Source: a virus. Taken from it: a stretch of 32,608 bases of DNA. Each line of letters starts with the position of its first letter. The stretch's first letter is position 1. The notes beneath the pieces were generated by a model, which did no database searches, had not been told where the DNA came from, and saw nothing but the letters and a program-made list of their open reading frames with translations. Of the stretch, positions 1 through 5,826 are shown one piece after another. The DNA is taken from IMG/VR virus record IMGVR_UViG_3300030390_000415, positions 1-32,608 of that record; one strand, 5' to 3'. A program made the translations under genes and the position numbers.

Positions 1-75
1 AAAATGCAAGATGATTTAATAGATAAAATGTTTTTAGGAAAGGCATTAGATTTTGACGATAATAATAAAAAATAA
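1..75 (+). CDS. 3' end of the membrane/coiled-coil lysis-block protein (partial copy)
   Basis: The reading frame is open from base 1 and stops at TAA 73-75. It encodes the last 24 residues of the protein found complete at 32215-32583 and is the same gene seen twice because the window wraps round. It is not a separate gene. Only the acidic, Asn/Lys-rich C terminus is present here. Confidence 0.9.
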   Translation, partial: KMQDDLIDKMFLGKALDFDDNNKK

Positions 76-100
76 ATTATGCAAACATTTATAATATTGA
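1..100. repeat. Terminal repeat, left copy (circular assembly overlap)
   Basis: Bases 1-98 are identical to 32509-32606; base 99 is G here and A at 32607, and base 100 matches again. The copy starts inside the last codons of the 122-residue membrane protein and runs into the next small gene, so joining the ends restores an intact gene order. A length near 100 bp is typical of an assembler overlap on a circular or circularly permuted molecule. A genuine short terminal repeat cannot be excluded. Confidence 0.9.
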
Positions 101-243
101 TGAGTTTGATTTTTACAGCAGGTGTAGTAATTTTAGTTTTAATGTATTTTGGTTATATAAAAGACCAAGACAAAAACGGAATACCTGATAAGGTAGAAGA
201 AGAAGTGAAAAAGATAAAAAAAATATATAAAAAGAAAAGATGA
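79..243 (+). CDS. Small single-pass membrane protein with EF-hand-like loop
   Basis: 54 residues. An N-terminal hydrophobic segment (about 3-25) is followed by a loop DQDKNGIPDKVEE (29-41) and a strongly basic tail of Lys and Arg. The loop fits the calcium-binding pattern DxDxNG with Glu at position 12, as in EF-hands and thrombospondin type-3 repeats. The gene starts three bases after the preceding stop and shares ATGA with the next gene, so it belongs to the lysis-block operon. It may be a holin-like or other lysis accessory protein, but I cannot assign a function. Its length and the absence of other domains argue against an enzyme. Confidence 0.75.
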   Translation: MQTFIILMSLIFTAGVVILVLMYFGYIKDQDKNGIPDKVEEEVKKIKKIYKKKR

Positions 244-317
244 AAGAACCTAAAACTTGTCAATGTGGAAACACAGCAAATCTTAACGGTTATTGTGACG
301 GTACTCATTTAAAATAA
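240..317 (+). CDS. 25-residue CDGSH-type iron-sulfur (or zinc) microprotein
   Basis: The whole protein is little more than one metal site. C7-x-C9 is followed by T12 and then GYCDGTH at 17-23. This matches the CDGSH pattern C-x-C-x2-(S/T)-...-C-D-G-(S/T/A)-H, whose three Cys and one His bind [2Fe-2S]. Known CDGSH domains are usually around 40 residues and have a proline before the last Cys, where Tyr stands here. The start ATG overlaps the upstream stop (ATGA), and the endolysin begins three bases after the stop, so translation is probably coupled. The role is unknown; redox sensing or folding support during lysis is speculation. Confidence 0.75.
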   Translation: MKEPKTCQCGNTANLNGYCDGTHLK

Positions 318-320
318 AAT

Positions 321-686
321 ATGTTACATTTTGATATACAAGAATTTGATGACCCAACACTTCAGAATAGTGGTATTAATATGGATGCTACTTTTTTGCA
401 AATGCTCGACGATGCACGTGGAATTTCAGGGATACCGTTTACCATTTCGTCAGGCTACAGAAGCCAAATTCATAATCAAAAAGTTGGGGGTGTATCAAAC
501 TCCAGTCATCTTGTTGGAAAAGCCGCAGATATTAAAGTGGGAAACGGTAGTGAAAGATACATTATTATTAATGCCCTTATCAAAGCAGGATTCCGTAGGT
601 TGGGAGTTGCAAAAACTTTTATCCATTGCGACAACGATTCGATTGAACAAGGTGGAACAAAACCCAATTCTATTTGGACATACTAA
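321..686 (+). CDS. Endolysin, M15-family peptidase (peptidoglycan)
   Basis: 121 residues, the usual size for single-domain M15_3/VanY-like phage peptidases, which cleave D-Ala-D-Ala or L-Ala-D-Glu bonds in peptidoglycan. The zinc-site motifs are clear: SGYRS (44-48), SSHLVGKAADI with His63 and Asp70, and FIHCD with His102 and Asp104. There is no signal peptide or membrane segment, so export through a holin is expected. It sits among small membrane proteins and directly before the 3TM holin-like gene, as in a standard lysis cassette. A structural role in host entry is a less likely alternative. Confidence 0.9.
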   Translation: MLHFDIQEFDDPTLQNSGINMDATFLQMLDDARGISGIPFTISSGYRSQIHNQKVGGVSNSSHLVGKAADIKVGNGSERYIIINALIKAGFRRLGVAKTFIHCDNDSIEQGGTKPNSIWTY

Positions 687-704
687 CACCGTAGGTAGCA
701 CACT

Positions 705-1118
705 ATGGACAAGAAAAAATTCAAAGATACACAAGTAGGTAAATTTCTTTTAAATAAGATACCTGATGTAGTAGGTGCTATTGCAGGAAATACACCAGTA
801 GGGAGCGTTATACAGGCTATTATAGGTGGTTCTGATATGTCTGATGCAGACAAACAAATAGCTTTAAAGAAACTTGATATAGAACGTGCTGAAATAGATG
901 GTACTACAAGAAGGTGGGTAGCTGATGCACGTAGTGGTTCTTGGTTATCTTCAAACGTTAGACCGTTAACTTTAGTTTTTTTAACTGTTAGTTATGTAAT
1001 AGGTTGGTATTTAAACTACCCTTTAGATTCTATTACAGGTTTACTATCTATTGTTATAGGTGGCTATTTTGGTTCACGTGGAGTAGAAAAAGTATTTGGT
1101 AATTCAAAACATCAATAA
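705..1118 (+). CDS. Holin, 3TM family
   Basis: 137 residues. The N terminus has an amphipathic or hydrophobic stretch (about 19-41). After a charged linker comes the signature WVADARSGSWLSSNVRPLT (71-89), leading into two transmembrane segments (about 88-103 and 109-123). This layout with the SWLSSNVRPLT turn is what I know from the 3TM holin family found in gene-transfer agents and many phages. It would permeabilise the inner membrane and let the endolysin out. The gene follows the endolysin by 18 bases, and its stop overlaps the next ATG by one base. Confidence 0.85.
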   Translation: MDKKKFKDTQVGKFLLNKIPDVVGAIAGNTPVGSVIQAIIGGSDMSDADKQIALKKLDIERAEIDGTTRRWVADARSGSWLSSNVRPLTLVFLTVSYVIGWYLNYPLDSITGLLSIVIGGYFGSRGVEKVFGNSKHQ

Positions 1119-1249
1119 TGGCAAAGCAAATAATATCTAATTATAAAAAGGTTAAAATTAAACGTAAAGGAATACACAGTAAAAACAAGCAGTCTGCTTT
1201 AAAATCTTCAAAGAATTACTGTAAAAAATATAATGGTCAAGGTAGATAG
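1118..1249 (+). CDS. Small highly basic protein, last gene of the late operon
   Basis: 43 residues, nearly one third Lys or Arg, ending in KKYNGQGR. The centre carries repeated Ser/Lys (SKNKQSALKSSKNY). It starts at an ATG overlapping the holin stop and is followed at once by a hairpin with a T-run. The composition suggests nucleic-acid or envelope binding. I believe similar small basic proteins with a conserved G-Q-G-R end occur in other flavobacterial phages, but that is memory rather than a search. Function unknown. Confidence 0.75.
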   Translation: MAKQIISNYKKVKIKRKGIHSKNKQSALKSSKNYCKKYNGQGR

Positions 1250-1268
1250 TTTTTAAAAAACTTTTTTT
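1248..1268 (+). terminator. Possible A/T-rich terminator ending the late operon
   Basis: AGTTTTT (1248-1254) and AAAAACT (1256-1262) are inverted repeats, followed by T (1263-1268). The stem is nearly all A-T and the true loop must be cut from its top, so it is a weak hairpin. The position, at the stop codon of the last late gene and just before an early promoter, favours a real terminator. Confidence 0.5.
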
Positions 1269-1292
1269 AATCAATTAAAATATATACCTTCG
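1262..1292 (+). promoter_or_regulatory. Candidate early promoter, Bacteroidota type
   Basis: TACCTTCG at 1285-1292 resembles the Bacteroidota -7 box TAnnTTTG with one mismatch. The TTTT 19 bases upstream (1262-1265) is a poor match to the -33 TTTG. Transcription would start about 1298, some 100 bases before the first early gene. It is the only reasonable promoter ahead of the early block. Confidence 0.45.
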
Positions 1293-1396
1293 ACATTTTA
1301 AATACTTGATTTAATTACAATAATTATAAAAAATTATAAATTTAAAAAAATTGTAAAAATTAATGTAAATTATAAATAACAATTAAAATATAAGTT
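1293..1396. other. AT-rich early leader with repeated short words
   Basis: This gene-free stretch is almost entirely A and T. It carries repeated ATTATAAA/AATTATAAA words (near 1324, 1333 and 1368) and an imperfect inverted pair, TTAATTACAA (1311-1320) against TTGTAAAAATTAA further on. It could be an untranslated leader, an operator or a melting region for replication start. I see no coding frame in it. Confidence 0.4.
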
Positions 1397-1645
1397 TTGG
1401 GAATAGATGAAAAGATACAAAAAATAAAAACCTATAAAACTTGGTCTTTAAAAAAGAAAGTAGATGCACTATTAGAAATTGATGCAGTTATGTATACTAA
1501 TCTTGGTATAGATTCTACTAAAACAGAAAAGAAAGAAGTTAAAGCAATAAGCAGAAAAATTTACAAAGCAATATCTTTTATAAGTCCTTTAGATGGTCAT
1601 ATACTTTCAAGTCATATGAATGAAAAGGATTTAACTAATGCCTAA
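1397..1645 (+). CDS. First early gene, unknown protein
   Basis: 82 residues, mainly helical in composition and rich in Lys, with YKTWSLKKKVDALLEIDAVM in the first half. There is no membrane segment or recognisable motif. The start chosen is TTG at 1397; the next in-frame ATG (Met32) would lose a well-formed N-terminal third. The stop overlaps the NinG-like gene by eight bases, so the two are probably translated together. Early position suggests host takeover or a partner of the nuclease, but no function can be assigned. Confidence 0.7.
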   Translation: MGIDEKIQKIKTYKTWSLKKKVDALLEIDAVMYTNLGIDSTKTEKKEVKAISRKIYKAISFISPLDGHILSSHMNEKDLTNA

Positions 1646-2021
1646 AAAACCAACAAGAAGTAAATTAGTAAAAAAACTTGATACAGTATTTAGTCAATGG
1701 GTAAGATTAAGCAATGCGGACAACAATAAAAATTGTATTTGTATTACTTGCAATAAGACGTTCTTTTGGAAAGAAATTCAAGCGGGACATTTTATGAGCA
1801 GAAAACATTATTCTATACGTTGGGATGAAAGAAACGTTTTTCCGCAATGTTGTGGCTGTAATGTATTTAGGTACGGTGAACAATATAAGTATAGTTTATA
1901 TCTTGGTAATAAGTTGTCTAAAAAGCTATTAGAAGAAAGTCGTAAACTTGTTAAATTTACAAATGTAGAATTGGAAGAAATGATACAAAAATATAGCCAA
2001 AGGCTTAAAAAGTTTACTTGA
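1638..2021 (+). CDS. ninG: NinG/Rap-like recombination nuclease
   Basis: 127 residues. C35-x2-C38 lies before AGHFMSR (49-55, with His51), then RWDERNVFPQCCGCN (61-75), giving a second C-x2-C pair at 71/74 around an HNH-like beta-beta-alpha core. This is the arrangement of lambda NinG (Rap), which acts on branched recombination intermediates such as Holliday junctions. It is shorter than lambda NinG (about 200 residues), lacking part of the N terminus. The ERF annealing protein and PDDEXK exonuclease downstream complete a phage recombination set. Confidence 0.85.
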   Translation: MPKKPTRSKLVKKLDTVFSQWVRLSNADNNKNCICITCNKTFFWKEIQAGHFMSRKHYSIRWDERNVFPQCCGCNVFRYGEQYKYSLYLGNKLSKKLLEESRKLVKFTNVELEEMIQKYSQRLKKFT

Positions 2022-2052
2022 TTTTCTCTTGTAAAATTGTTCTTTGTTTGAA

Positions 2053-2081
2053 GGGTAGGATTAATTTCTTACCCTTTTTTT
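2053..2081 (+). terminator. Rho-independent terminator after ninG
   Basis: An 8-bp stem GGGTAGGA/TCTTACCC with one G-T pair (2053-2060 and 2067-2074) encloses a 6-base loop. Seven T follow at 2075-2081, and the promoter region begins at once. Confidence 0.85.
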
Positions 2082-2120
2082 GTTAATTATTTGTTTATTA
2101 AAAAATAAGCTGTATGTTTG
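2080..2120 (+). promoter_or_regulatory. Host-type promoter with shared 23-bp upstream element
   Basis: TTTG (2090-2093), a 19-base spacer and TATGTTTG (2113-2120) match the Bacteroidota consensus TTTG-N19-TAnnTTTG exactly. Bases 2080-2102 are identical to 11451-11473 at the other strong promoter of this kind. The shared block contains an inverted repeat TTAAT...ATTAA (2083-2087, 2097-2101) over the -33 box, suggesting an operator. Confidence 0.8.
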
Positions 2121-2127
2121 TAGTGTC

Positions 2128-2149
2128 AATAATGACAAAAAACAAATAA
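2128..2149 (+). promoter_or_regulatory. Leader element resembling the late promoter at 26625
   Basis: These 22 bases match 26625-26646 at 21 positions (AATAAT, G or A, then ACAAAAAACAAATAA). They lie just past the predicted start of transcription. The TTATTGT half of the late promoter is missing, so this may be a binding site without promoter activity, or a chance match in AT-rich DNA. Confidence 0.35.
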
Positions 2150-2288
2150 AAGGTGTTAAGAGCATCACGAAATATTCAATATATTAGATAACTTATTTAC
2201 AGTAGAAGATTGTAACAATTTAGAAGAACAATTATACGAACTTAATTTTTTAGCAAAACTTTGTGATGAAGCATTTGATGAAAATTTT

Positions 2289-2489
2289 ATGGAAAGGGCA
2301 GAAGAATTGCAAGAAACAATAAGAATTTTAAAAAAGCATTTAAATATTCCTATATTTGGGAGTGCTGAAGATGAAGTTGTTTTTATTAAAGCATTTCTTG
2401 CTAAACAAGAATACTTAATTGAAAAGGAAAAAAACCATCCTTTAAGAATTTCATTAAAAGATTTTGAAGAATCATTAATAAATTTATAA
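2289..2489 (+). CDS. Unknown acidic helical protein; frame open upstream to 2160
   Basis: 66 residues from ATG 2289, helical and acidic. The same frame is open back to a TAA at 2157-2159, and the extra 43 codons read like protein (for example NNLEEQLYELNFLAKLCDEA just before Met). No ATG, GTG or TTG exists in that part. An ATA at 2172 is the likeliest unconventional start and would give a 105-residue protein. Otherwise the start codon has been lost, or an upstream element restores the frame. It is the only gene between a promoter and a terminator. No family recognised. Confidence 0.65.
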   Translation: MERAEELQETIRILKKHLNIPIFGSAEDEVVFIKAFLAKQEYLIEKEKNHPLRISLKDFEESLINL

Positions 2490-2508
2490 CATAATTTTAT
2501 TTTATAAC

Positions 2509-2536
2509 ACCCCTTCAGAAATGTTGGGGTTTTTTT
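2509..2536 (+). terminator. Terminator after the 2289 gene
   Basis: ACCCC (2509-2513) pairs with GGGGT (2526-2530) across a 12-base loop, followed by T to 2536. The stem is short but GC-rich, and it lies just after the gene and before the next promoter. Confidence 0.65.
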
Positions 2537-2560
2537 GTTAATTATTTTTTTGTATCTTTA
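2534..2560 (+). promoter_or_regulatory. Host-type promoter for the recombination genes
   Basis: TATCTTTA (2553-2560) is one base from the preferred -7 box TATCTTTG. The upstream TTTG (2534-2537) is only 15 bases away, shorter than usual. Bases 2535-2547 (TTGTTAATTATTT) repeat the first half of the element at 2080 and 11451. The ATG at 2565 follows the -7 box by four bases, so the message would be nearly leaderless for that gene. Confidence 0.55.
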
Positions 2561-2564
2561 CGAT

Positions 2565-2672
2565 ATGGAACAATTTACAAAAGCGGAACTTTATGGTAAG
2601 ACTTTAGAACTGCAACACGAAAACGAACAATTAAAAAATCAATTAATCTTAATTTTAAAGAACAATGAATAA
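2565..2672 (+). CDS. 35-residue leucine-zipper-like peptide
   Basis: A short helix-forming protein with TKAELYGKTLELQHENEQL (5-23), a heptad pattern of Leu typical of a coiled coil. It overlaps the ERF gene by eight bases, so coupled translation is likely. It might dimerise with itself or with a replication protein, or serve mainly as a leader for the ERF gene. Function unknown. Confidence 0.6.
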   Translation: MEQFTKAELYGKTLELQHENEQLKNQLILILKNNE

Positions 2673-3180
2673 GAAAGAAACAAGTATTAATGAAAAACTA
2701 TTTAACCTACAACAAGAAATAGGTACAGTTAGCAAAGATGCAACTAACCCTTTTTACAAGTCAAAGTATTTTGATATTAATTCACTTATTAAACAACTAC
2801 AACCATTGCTTAAAAAGCACAGACTTTTACTTTTACAGCCTATTGAAGAAGATATGGTAGTAAGTAAGCTGCTTTGTATTGATGGTGGTGGTGGTGTTGT
2901 AAGTGGTTTAAAATTGCCTGTGATAACAGACCCGCAAAAATTAGGTTCTTGTATTACATATTACAGAAGGTACACACTATCCAGTCTTTTAGGTTTACAA
3001 TCTGAAGATGATGATGCTAACGCTGCAAGTGAAGTAACAGAAGAAAAAAAGTGGTTAAACCCTAACACAACGGAATACAGTAAAGCAATAGAATTTATAA
3101 AAGGGGGTGGTTCGATAGAAGCTATTAAAACCAAGTATAAGGTTTCAAAAAAATTAGCTGATGAATTTGCACAACTGTAG
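2665..3180 (+). CDS. erf: ERF-family single-strand annealing protein
   Basis: 171 residues. The core NPFYKSKYFDINSLIKQLQP (28-47) and ITYYRRYTLSSLLGLQSEDD (97-116) is the ERF superfamily pattern known from P22 Erf and many phage recombinases, which anneal complementary single strands during replication and repair. The C-terminal tail (about 120-171) is variable and charged, as usual. A Gly run (GGGG, about 74-77) interrupts the core. It is encoded with an ssDNA-binding-like protein just downstream and a PDDEXK exonuclease further on, the common partner set for annealing-type recombination. Confidence 0.9.
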   Translation: MNKKETSINEKLFNLQQEIGTVSKDATNPFYKSKYFDINSLIKQLQPLLKKHRLLLLQPIEEDMVVSKLLCIDGGGGVVSGLKLPVITDPQKLGSCITYYRRYTLSSLLGLQSEDDDANAASEVTEEKKWLNPNTTEYSKAIEFIKGGGSIEAIKTKYKVSKKLADEFAQL

Positions 3181-3238
3181 AATAAGTAAAGTATATTACA
3201 CAATTAAATTTAACAATAACACAATTAAAATAGATAAT

Positions 3239-3568
3239 ATGGATATTATAGGAACAATTAAATTAATTTCAGAAACTGAAGAAGGAACATCTAAAGCAGG
3301 AAAGTCTTGGTCAAAAAGACAAATTGTAGTAACTACAAATGAAAAGTACCCACAAGATATAGCTATTGATTTTATGGGTGATAAAATACTACAGATAAAC
3401 AATTTTCAAGTAGGCAACCCTGTAAACGTTTCAATTAATTTACGTGGCAATGAATACAACGGTAAATACTACAACAGTATAAACGGTTGGAAGATTGCAA
3501 ATTACATTGGAAGCGTAGGAAACGAACAACAAAACCCTGCACGAGAAACAGCAGATTTACCATTTTAA
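3239..3568 (+). CDS. DUF3127 protein, probable OB-fold ssDNA-binding protein
   Basis: 109 residues from ATG 3239. An earlier in-frame ATG at 3161 would add a basic, low-complexity N terminus overlapping erf and looks unlikely. The body (IIGTIKLISETEEGTSKAG, then KRQIVVTT, then VNVSINLRG and NSINGWKIANY) fits DUF3127, a Bacteroidota family of single OB-fold type. It ends in ETADLPF, like the acidic D-D-(I/L)-P-F tip of bacterial SSB that recruits repair proteins. It probably coats single strands beside ERF. Its stop is directly followed by a strong terminator. Confidence 0.8.
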   Translation: MDIIGTIKLISETEEGTSKAGKSWSKRQIVVTTNEKYPQDIAIDFMGDKILQINNFQVGNPVNVSINLRGNEYNGKYYNSINGWKIANYIGSVGNEQQNPARETADLPF

Positions 3569-3574
3569 TTTAAT

Positions 3575-3599
3575 GGGGGTTTAATTACCCCCTTTTTTT
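3575..3599 (+). terminator. Strong terminator after the DUF3127 gene
   Basis: GGGGGT (3575-3580) and ACCCCC (3587-3592) pair around TTAATT, followed by seven T (3593-3599). The next gene starts at 3608, so some readthrough must feed it unless an unseen promoter exists. Confidence 0.9.
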
Positions 3600-3607
3600 A
3601 TACCTTA

Positions 3608-3757
3608 ATGCAAAAACTAAAAGAAGGTGAACCTTTTCCTGATGATTTTTGGAATTACAAAGTAAATCACATAACAGGTTATTATATAAAACCCAATAGA
3701 AACGATCAAAACAAAGAAACAGTTAAAAAATACGCTAAACCGCCTACAGGATTATGA
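3608..3757 (+). CDS. Small unknown protein before the helicase
   Basis: 49 residues, starting MQKLKEGEPFPDDFWNYK and ending KPPTGL; Pro-, Tyr- and Lys-rich with no membrane segment. It shares ATGA with the helicase start, which suggests coupled translation. Function unknown; a helicase accessory role is only implied by position. Confidence 0.65.
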   Translation: MQKLKEGEPFPDDFWNYKVNHITGYYIKPNRNDQNKETVKKYAKPPTGL

Positions 3758-4665
3758 TAGCACAAGCAAAGAAACTACAAGATAAAATACTGGATATAAA
3801 ATATGGAAGGGTAAAAGAAGGTTTAAAGATTGGCATTCCCGATGTAGATCAGTTTATTAGATTTAAACGCAATACGTTGGCAGCGATTGGACACGCAAAT
3901 GTAGGTAAGACTACGATTTTAATATACTTTTATGTTTTATGGGCAAAGATGCACAATCTTAAATTTCTTGTATGGTCAAGTGAAAACACACCTGAATCTA
4001 TATTAAGAAAGATCATAGAATTTTATATGGGCATACCAATACAAACAGCAACTGATGCACAAATTAAAAAAGCTGTTGAATGGGCAAACAGTAGATTTAA
4101 AATAATAGATGTAGAAGATTTATACACCTATAAAAGTTTATTAAAAGAAGCACAACAAATTAAAGATGCTTGGTGTTACGATGGTTTATTAATTGACCCT
4201 TATAATTCTTTGTCTAAAGATGCTGCCATATTAAAAATGGTAGGTAATTCACACGATTACGATTACCAAGTATTATCTGAATTTAGAATATTTAGTAGAC
4301 AAAACAACATTCAGCTTTGTGTAAATATGCACGGGGTTAGTTCTTCACTGCGTCAAGTACATCACACAGGACACGAATTTGAAGGGTTAACAAGACCGTT
4401 AGCAATGAGTGATGCAGAAGGTGGTTCGAAGGTATCGGCAAGGTTTGATGACGTATGGACATTACACAGGTATGTTGCACATCCAACTGACTGGATGTAT
4501 TCACATATTCACGTTCAGAAAATAAAAGAAAATGAATCTGGCGCTAGACCTACCCCGTACGAAAATCCAGTTTCTATTAAAATGAAAGTAAATAATGTAG
4601 GATTTGAGTATCTTGGTAAAGATTTAATACACAACACAACACAAGTACAGAAATTAAACGTATGA
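3754..4665 (+). CDS. RecA-fold replicative helicase/ATPase (DnaB-like C-terminal domain)
   Basis: 303 residues. Walker A is GHANVGKTT (46-54), Walker B is GLLIDPYN (144-151), and a conserved NMHG (191-194) and DAEGGSKVSARFDDVW (220-235) follow, the latter resembling the DnaB/KaiC-type motif that contacts DNA. There is no DnaB N-terminal domain or primase domain, so it is a stripped ATPase like many phage helicases. It would unwind the fork or load other replication proteins. I see no DNA polymerase or primase gene, so host enzymes are presumably recruited. Confidence 0.8.
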   Translation: MIAQAKKLQDKILDIKYGRVKEGLKIGIPDVDQFIRFKRNTLAAIGHANVGKTTILIYFYVLWAKMHNLKFLVWSSENTPESILRKIIEFYMGIPIQTATDAQIKKAVEWANSRFKIIDVEDLYTYKSLLKEAQQIKDAWCYDGLLIDPYNSLSKDAAILKMVGNSHDYDYQVLSEFRIFSRQNNIQLCVNMHGVSSSLRQVHHTGHEFEGLTRPLAMSDAEGGSKVSARFDDVWTLHRYVAHPTDWMYSHIHVQKIKENESGARPTPYENPVSIKMKVNNVGFEYLGKDLIHNTTQVQKLNV

Positions 4666-4877
4666 TAGGCTTGGGGATTTTATTGTTTATGGCATTTGTT
4701 TTTATAATAATAGGACATTTTAAAGATGCTGAAATAATAATAAGTCCTATTAAGGGTGTAATGTTTGGTTTCTTATATCACAAAGAACAATACGAAGATG
4801 AAGATGAAGTTACCCTGCAATGTTTGTTAGGGGTAATTAGTTTAAACGTGATATGGACAAACCGACTGAATGGTTAG
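4662..4877 (+). CDS. Small membrane protein
   Basis: 71 residues. The N terminus is a clear transmembrane helix (about 2-19, all hydrophobic), and an acidic EDEDE patch follows in the middle. It shares ATGA with the helicase gene and overlaps the sigma-like gene by 25 bases, so it is embedded in the operon. Function unknown; superinfection exclusion or membrane anchoring of replication are only guesses. Confidence 0.65.
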   Translation: MIGLGILLFMAFVFIIIGHFKDAEIIISPIKGVMFGFLYHKEQYEDEDEVTLQCLLGVISLNVIWTNRLNG

Positions 4878-5404
4878 CTAAAGTTGCAGAAAGACATAAT
4901 GAATGGATCAATATGGTGCATAGCTTTGGTGAATATGATTTCGCTGATGATCTAGTACAGCAGATGTACTTAACTATATACAAATATGCAAATGAAGAAA
5001 AGATTATTAAAAATGGTATTGTCAGCAGGGGATATATTTATTTTACTATTAGGAGTTTATTTTTTTCGTATTACAATAGCAAGAAGAAAATTAAAAAAGT
5101 TTATCTTGATGATGAAGAAAATACCCTCGAAATACCAAACTTTGACGAAATGGATGAACAAGTAGCTTTTAATGATATATGTACACTAATAGATGAACAC
5201 ATTGATAATTGGCGGTGGTATGAACGCAAAATGTATCTTCTGTACCGTGATTCAGGATTAAGCATACGTGGCATAGCTGCTGAAACTAATATAAGTTGGG
5301 TCAGTATTTACCATACATTAAAATATGCAAAGCAAGAATTAAAAGATAAGTTTGGTGAAGATTGGGATGACTACTTAAATAACGATTACGAATTAATAAA
5401 ATAG
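4853..5404 (+). CDS. Sigma-70-like transcription factor
   Basis: 183 residues. Residues 26-77 look like sigma region 2, with DFADDLVQQMYLTIYKY (29-45) and an aromatic helix, YIYFTIRSLFFSYY (61-74). An acidic linker follows, then a region-4-type helix-turn-helix near 135-165 (GLSIRGIAAETNISWVSIYH). No region 3 is visible, as in ECF-type factors. It is the best candidate to direct RNA polymerase to the phage-specific promoters AACAAA-N15-TTGT. The overlap with the preceding gene and three-base gap to the next put it mid-operon in the early region. A DNA-binding regulator other than sigma remains possible. Confidence 0.75.
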   Translation: MDKPTEWLAKVAERHNEWINMVHSFGEYDFADDLVQQMYLTIYKYANEEKIIKNGIVSRGYIYFTIRSLFFSYYNSKKKIKKVYLDDEENTLEIPNFDEMDEQVAFNDICTLIDEHIDNWRWYERKMYLLYRDSGLSIRGIAAETNISWVSIYHTLKYAKQELKDKFGEDWDDYLNNDYELIK

Positions 5405-5406
5405 AT

Positions 5407-5826
5407 ATGGAAGAATTTAAAGGTGACAAAAGAAGCAAAGCATACAAAGAATGGAAAAAGAACCACGAAGCTAAAAGCGAAGGCTTGGGTGATACAGTTG
5501 AAAAGATTACTAAAGCAACAGGAATTAAAAAAGTAGTTGATACTGTATTTCAAAAACTTGAAAAAAGCTGTGGATGTGATGAAAGGAAAATTTCACTTAA
5601 TAAACTATTTCCATATCAAAAACCATTATGTTTAATGGAAGATGAATACAATTATTTATCAGACCGTATAGGTAAAACCAACAAAATAACATCTGAAGAA
5701 CAAAAAGAATTACTATCTATATACAATAGAATCTTTAAAGAAAAAAAAGAATTAACTTCTTGCAGTAGTTGTTTTTTAAATGGTGTATGGAATAAATTAG
5801 AAACAGTATATAAAGAATATTCTTAA
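5407..5826 (+). CDS. Cysteine-containing protein of unknown function
   Basis: 139 residues. A charged N terminus precedes KITKATGIKKVVDTVFQKL (33-51), then CGCDERKISLNKLFPY (55-70), and a second cysteine pair C119-x2-C122 near the end. The five Cys at 55, 57, 75, 119 and 122 could hold a zinc ion. I believe a similar CGCDERK...LFP segment occurs in other flavobacterial phages without a known role. Its stop overlaps the following ATG by one base. Confidence 0.75.
   Translation: MEEFKGDKRSKAYKEWKKNHEAKSEGLGDTVEKITKATGIKKVVDTVFQKLEKSCGCDERKISLNKLFPYQKPLCLMEDEYNYLSDRIGKTNKITSEEQKELLSIYNRIFKEKKELTSCSSCFLNGVWNKLETVYKEYS

Noticed and set aside
331-738. Long + frame overlapping the endolysin
   Set aside because: It lies entirely across the M15 peptidase gene in another frame and shows no motif, while the peptidase frame has its full set of zinc-site residues.
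2132-2149. Five-codon frame ATG ACA AAA AAC AAA TAA with an A_AAA_AAC heptamer
   Set aside because: The heptamer is in phase for -1 slippage, but the -1 frame ends at TAG in 2184-2187 and does not join the coding frame at 2160-2489. It looks like coincidence in A-rich DNA.
3161-3238. N-terminal extension of the DUF3127 protein from ATG 3161
   Set aside because: It overlaps the end of erf, is low-complexity (Asn/Lys/Ile) and is not expected for this family, which starts close to the first beta strand at ATG 3239.
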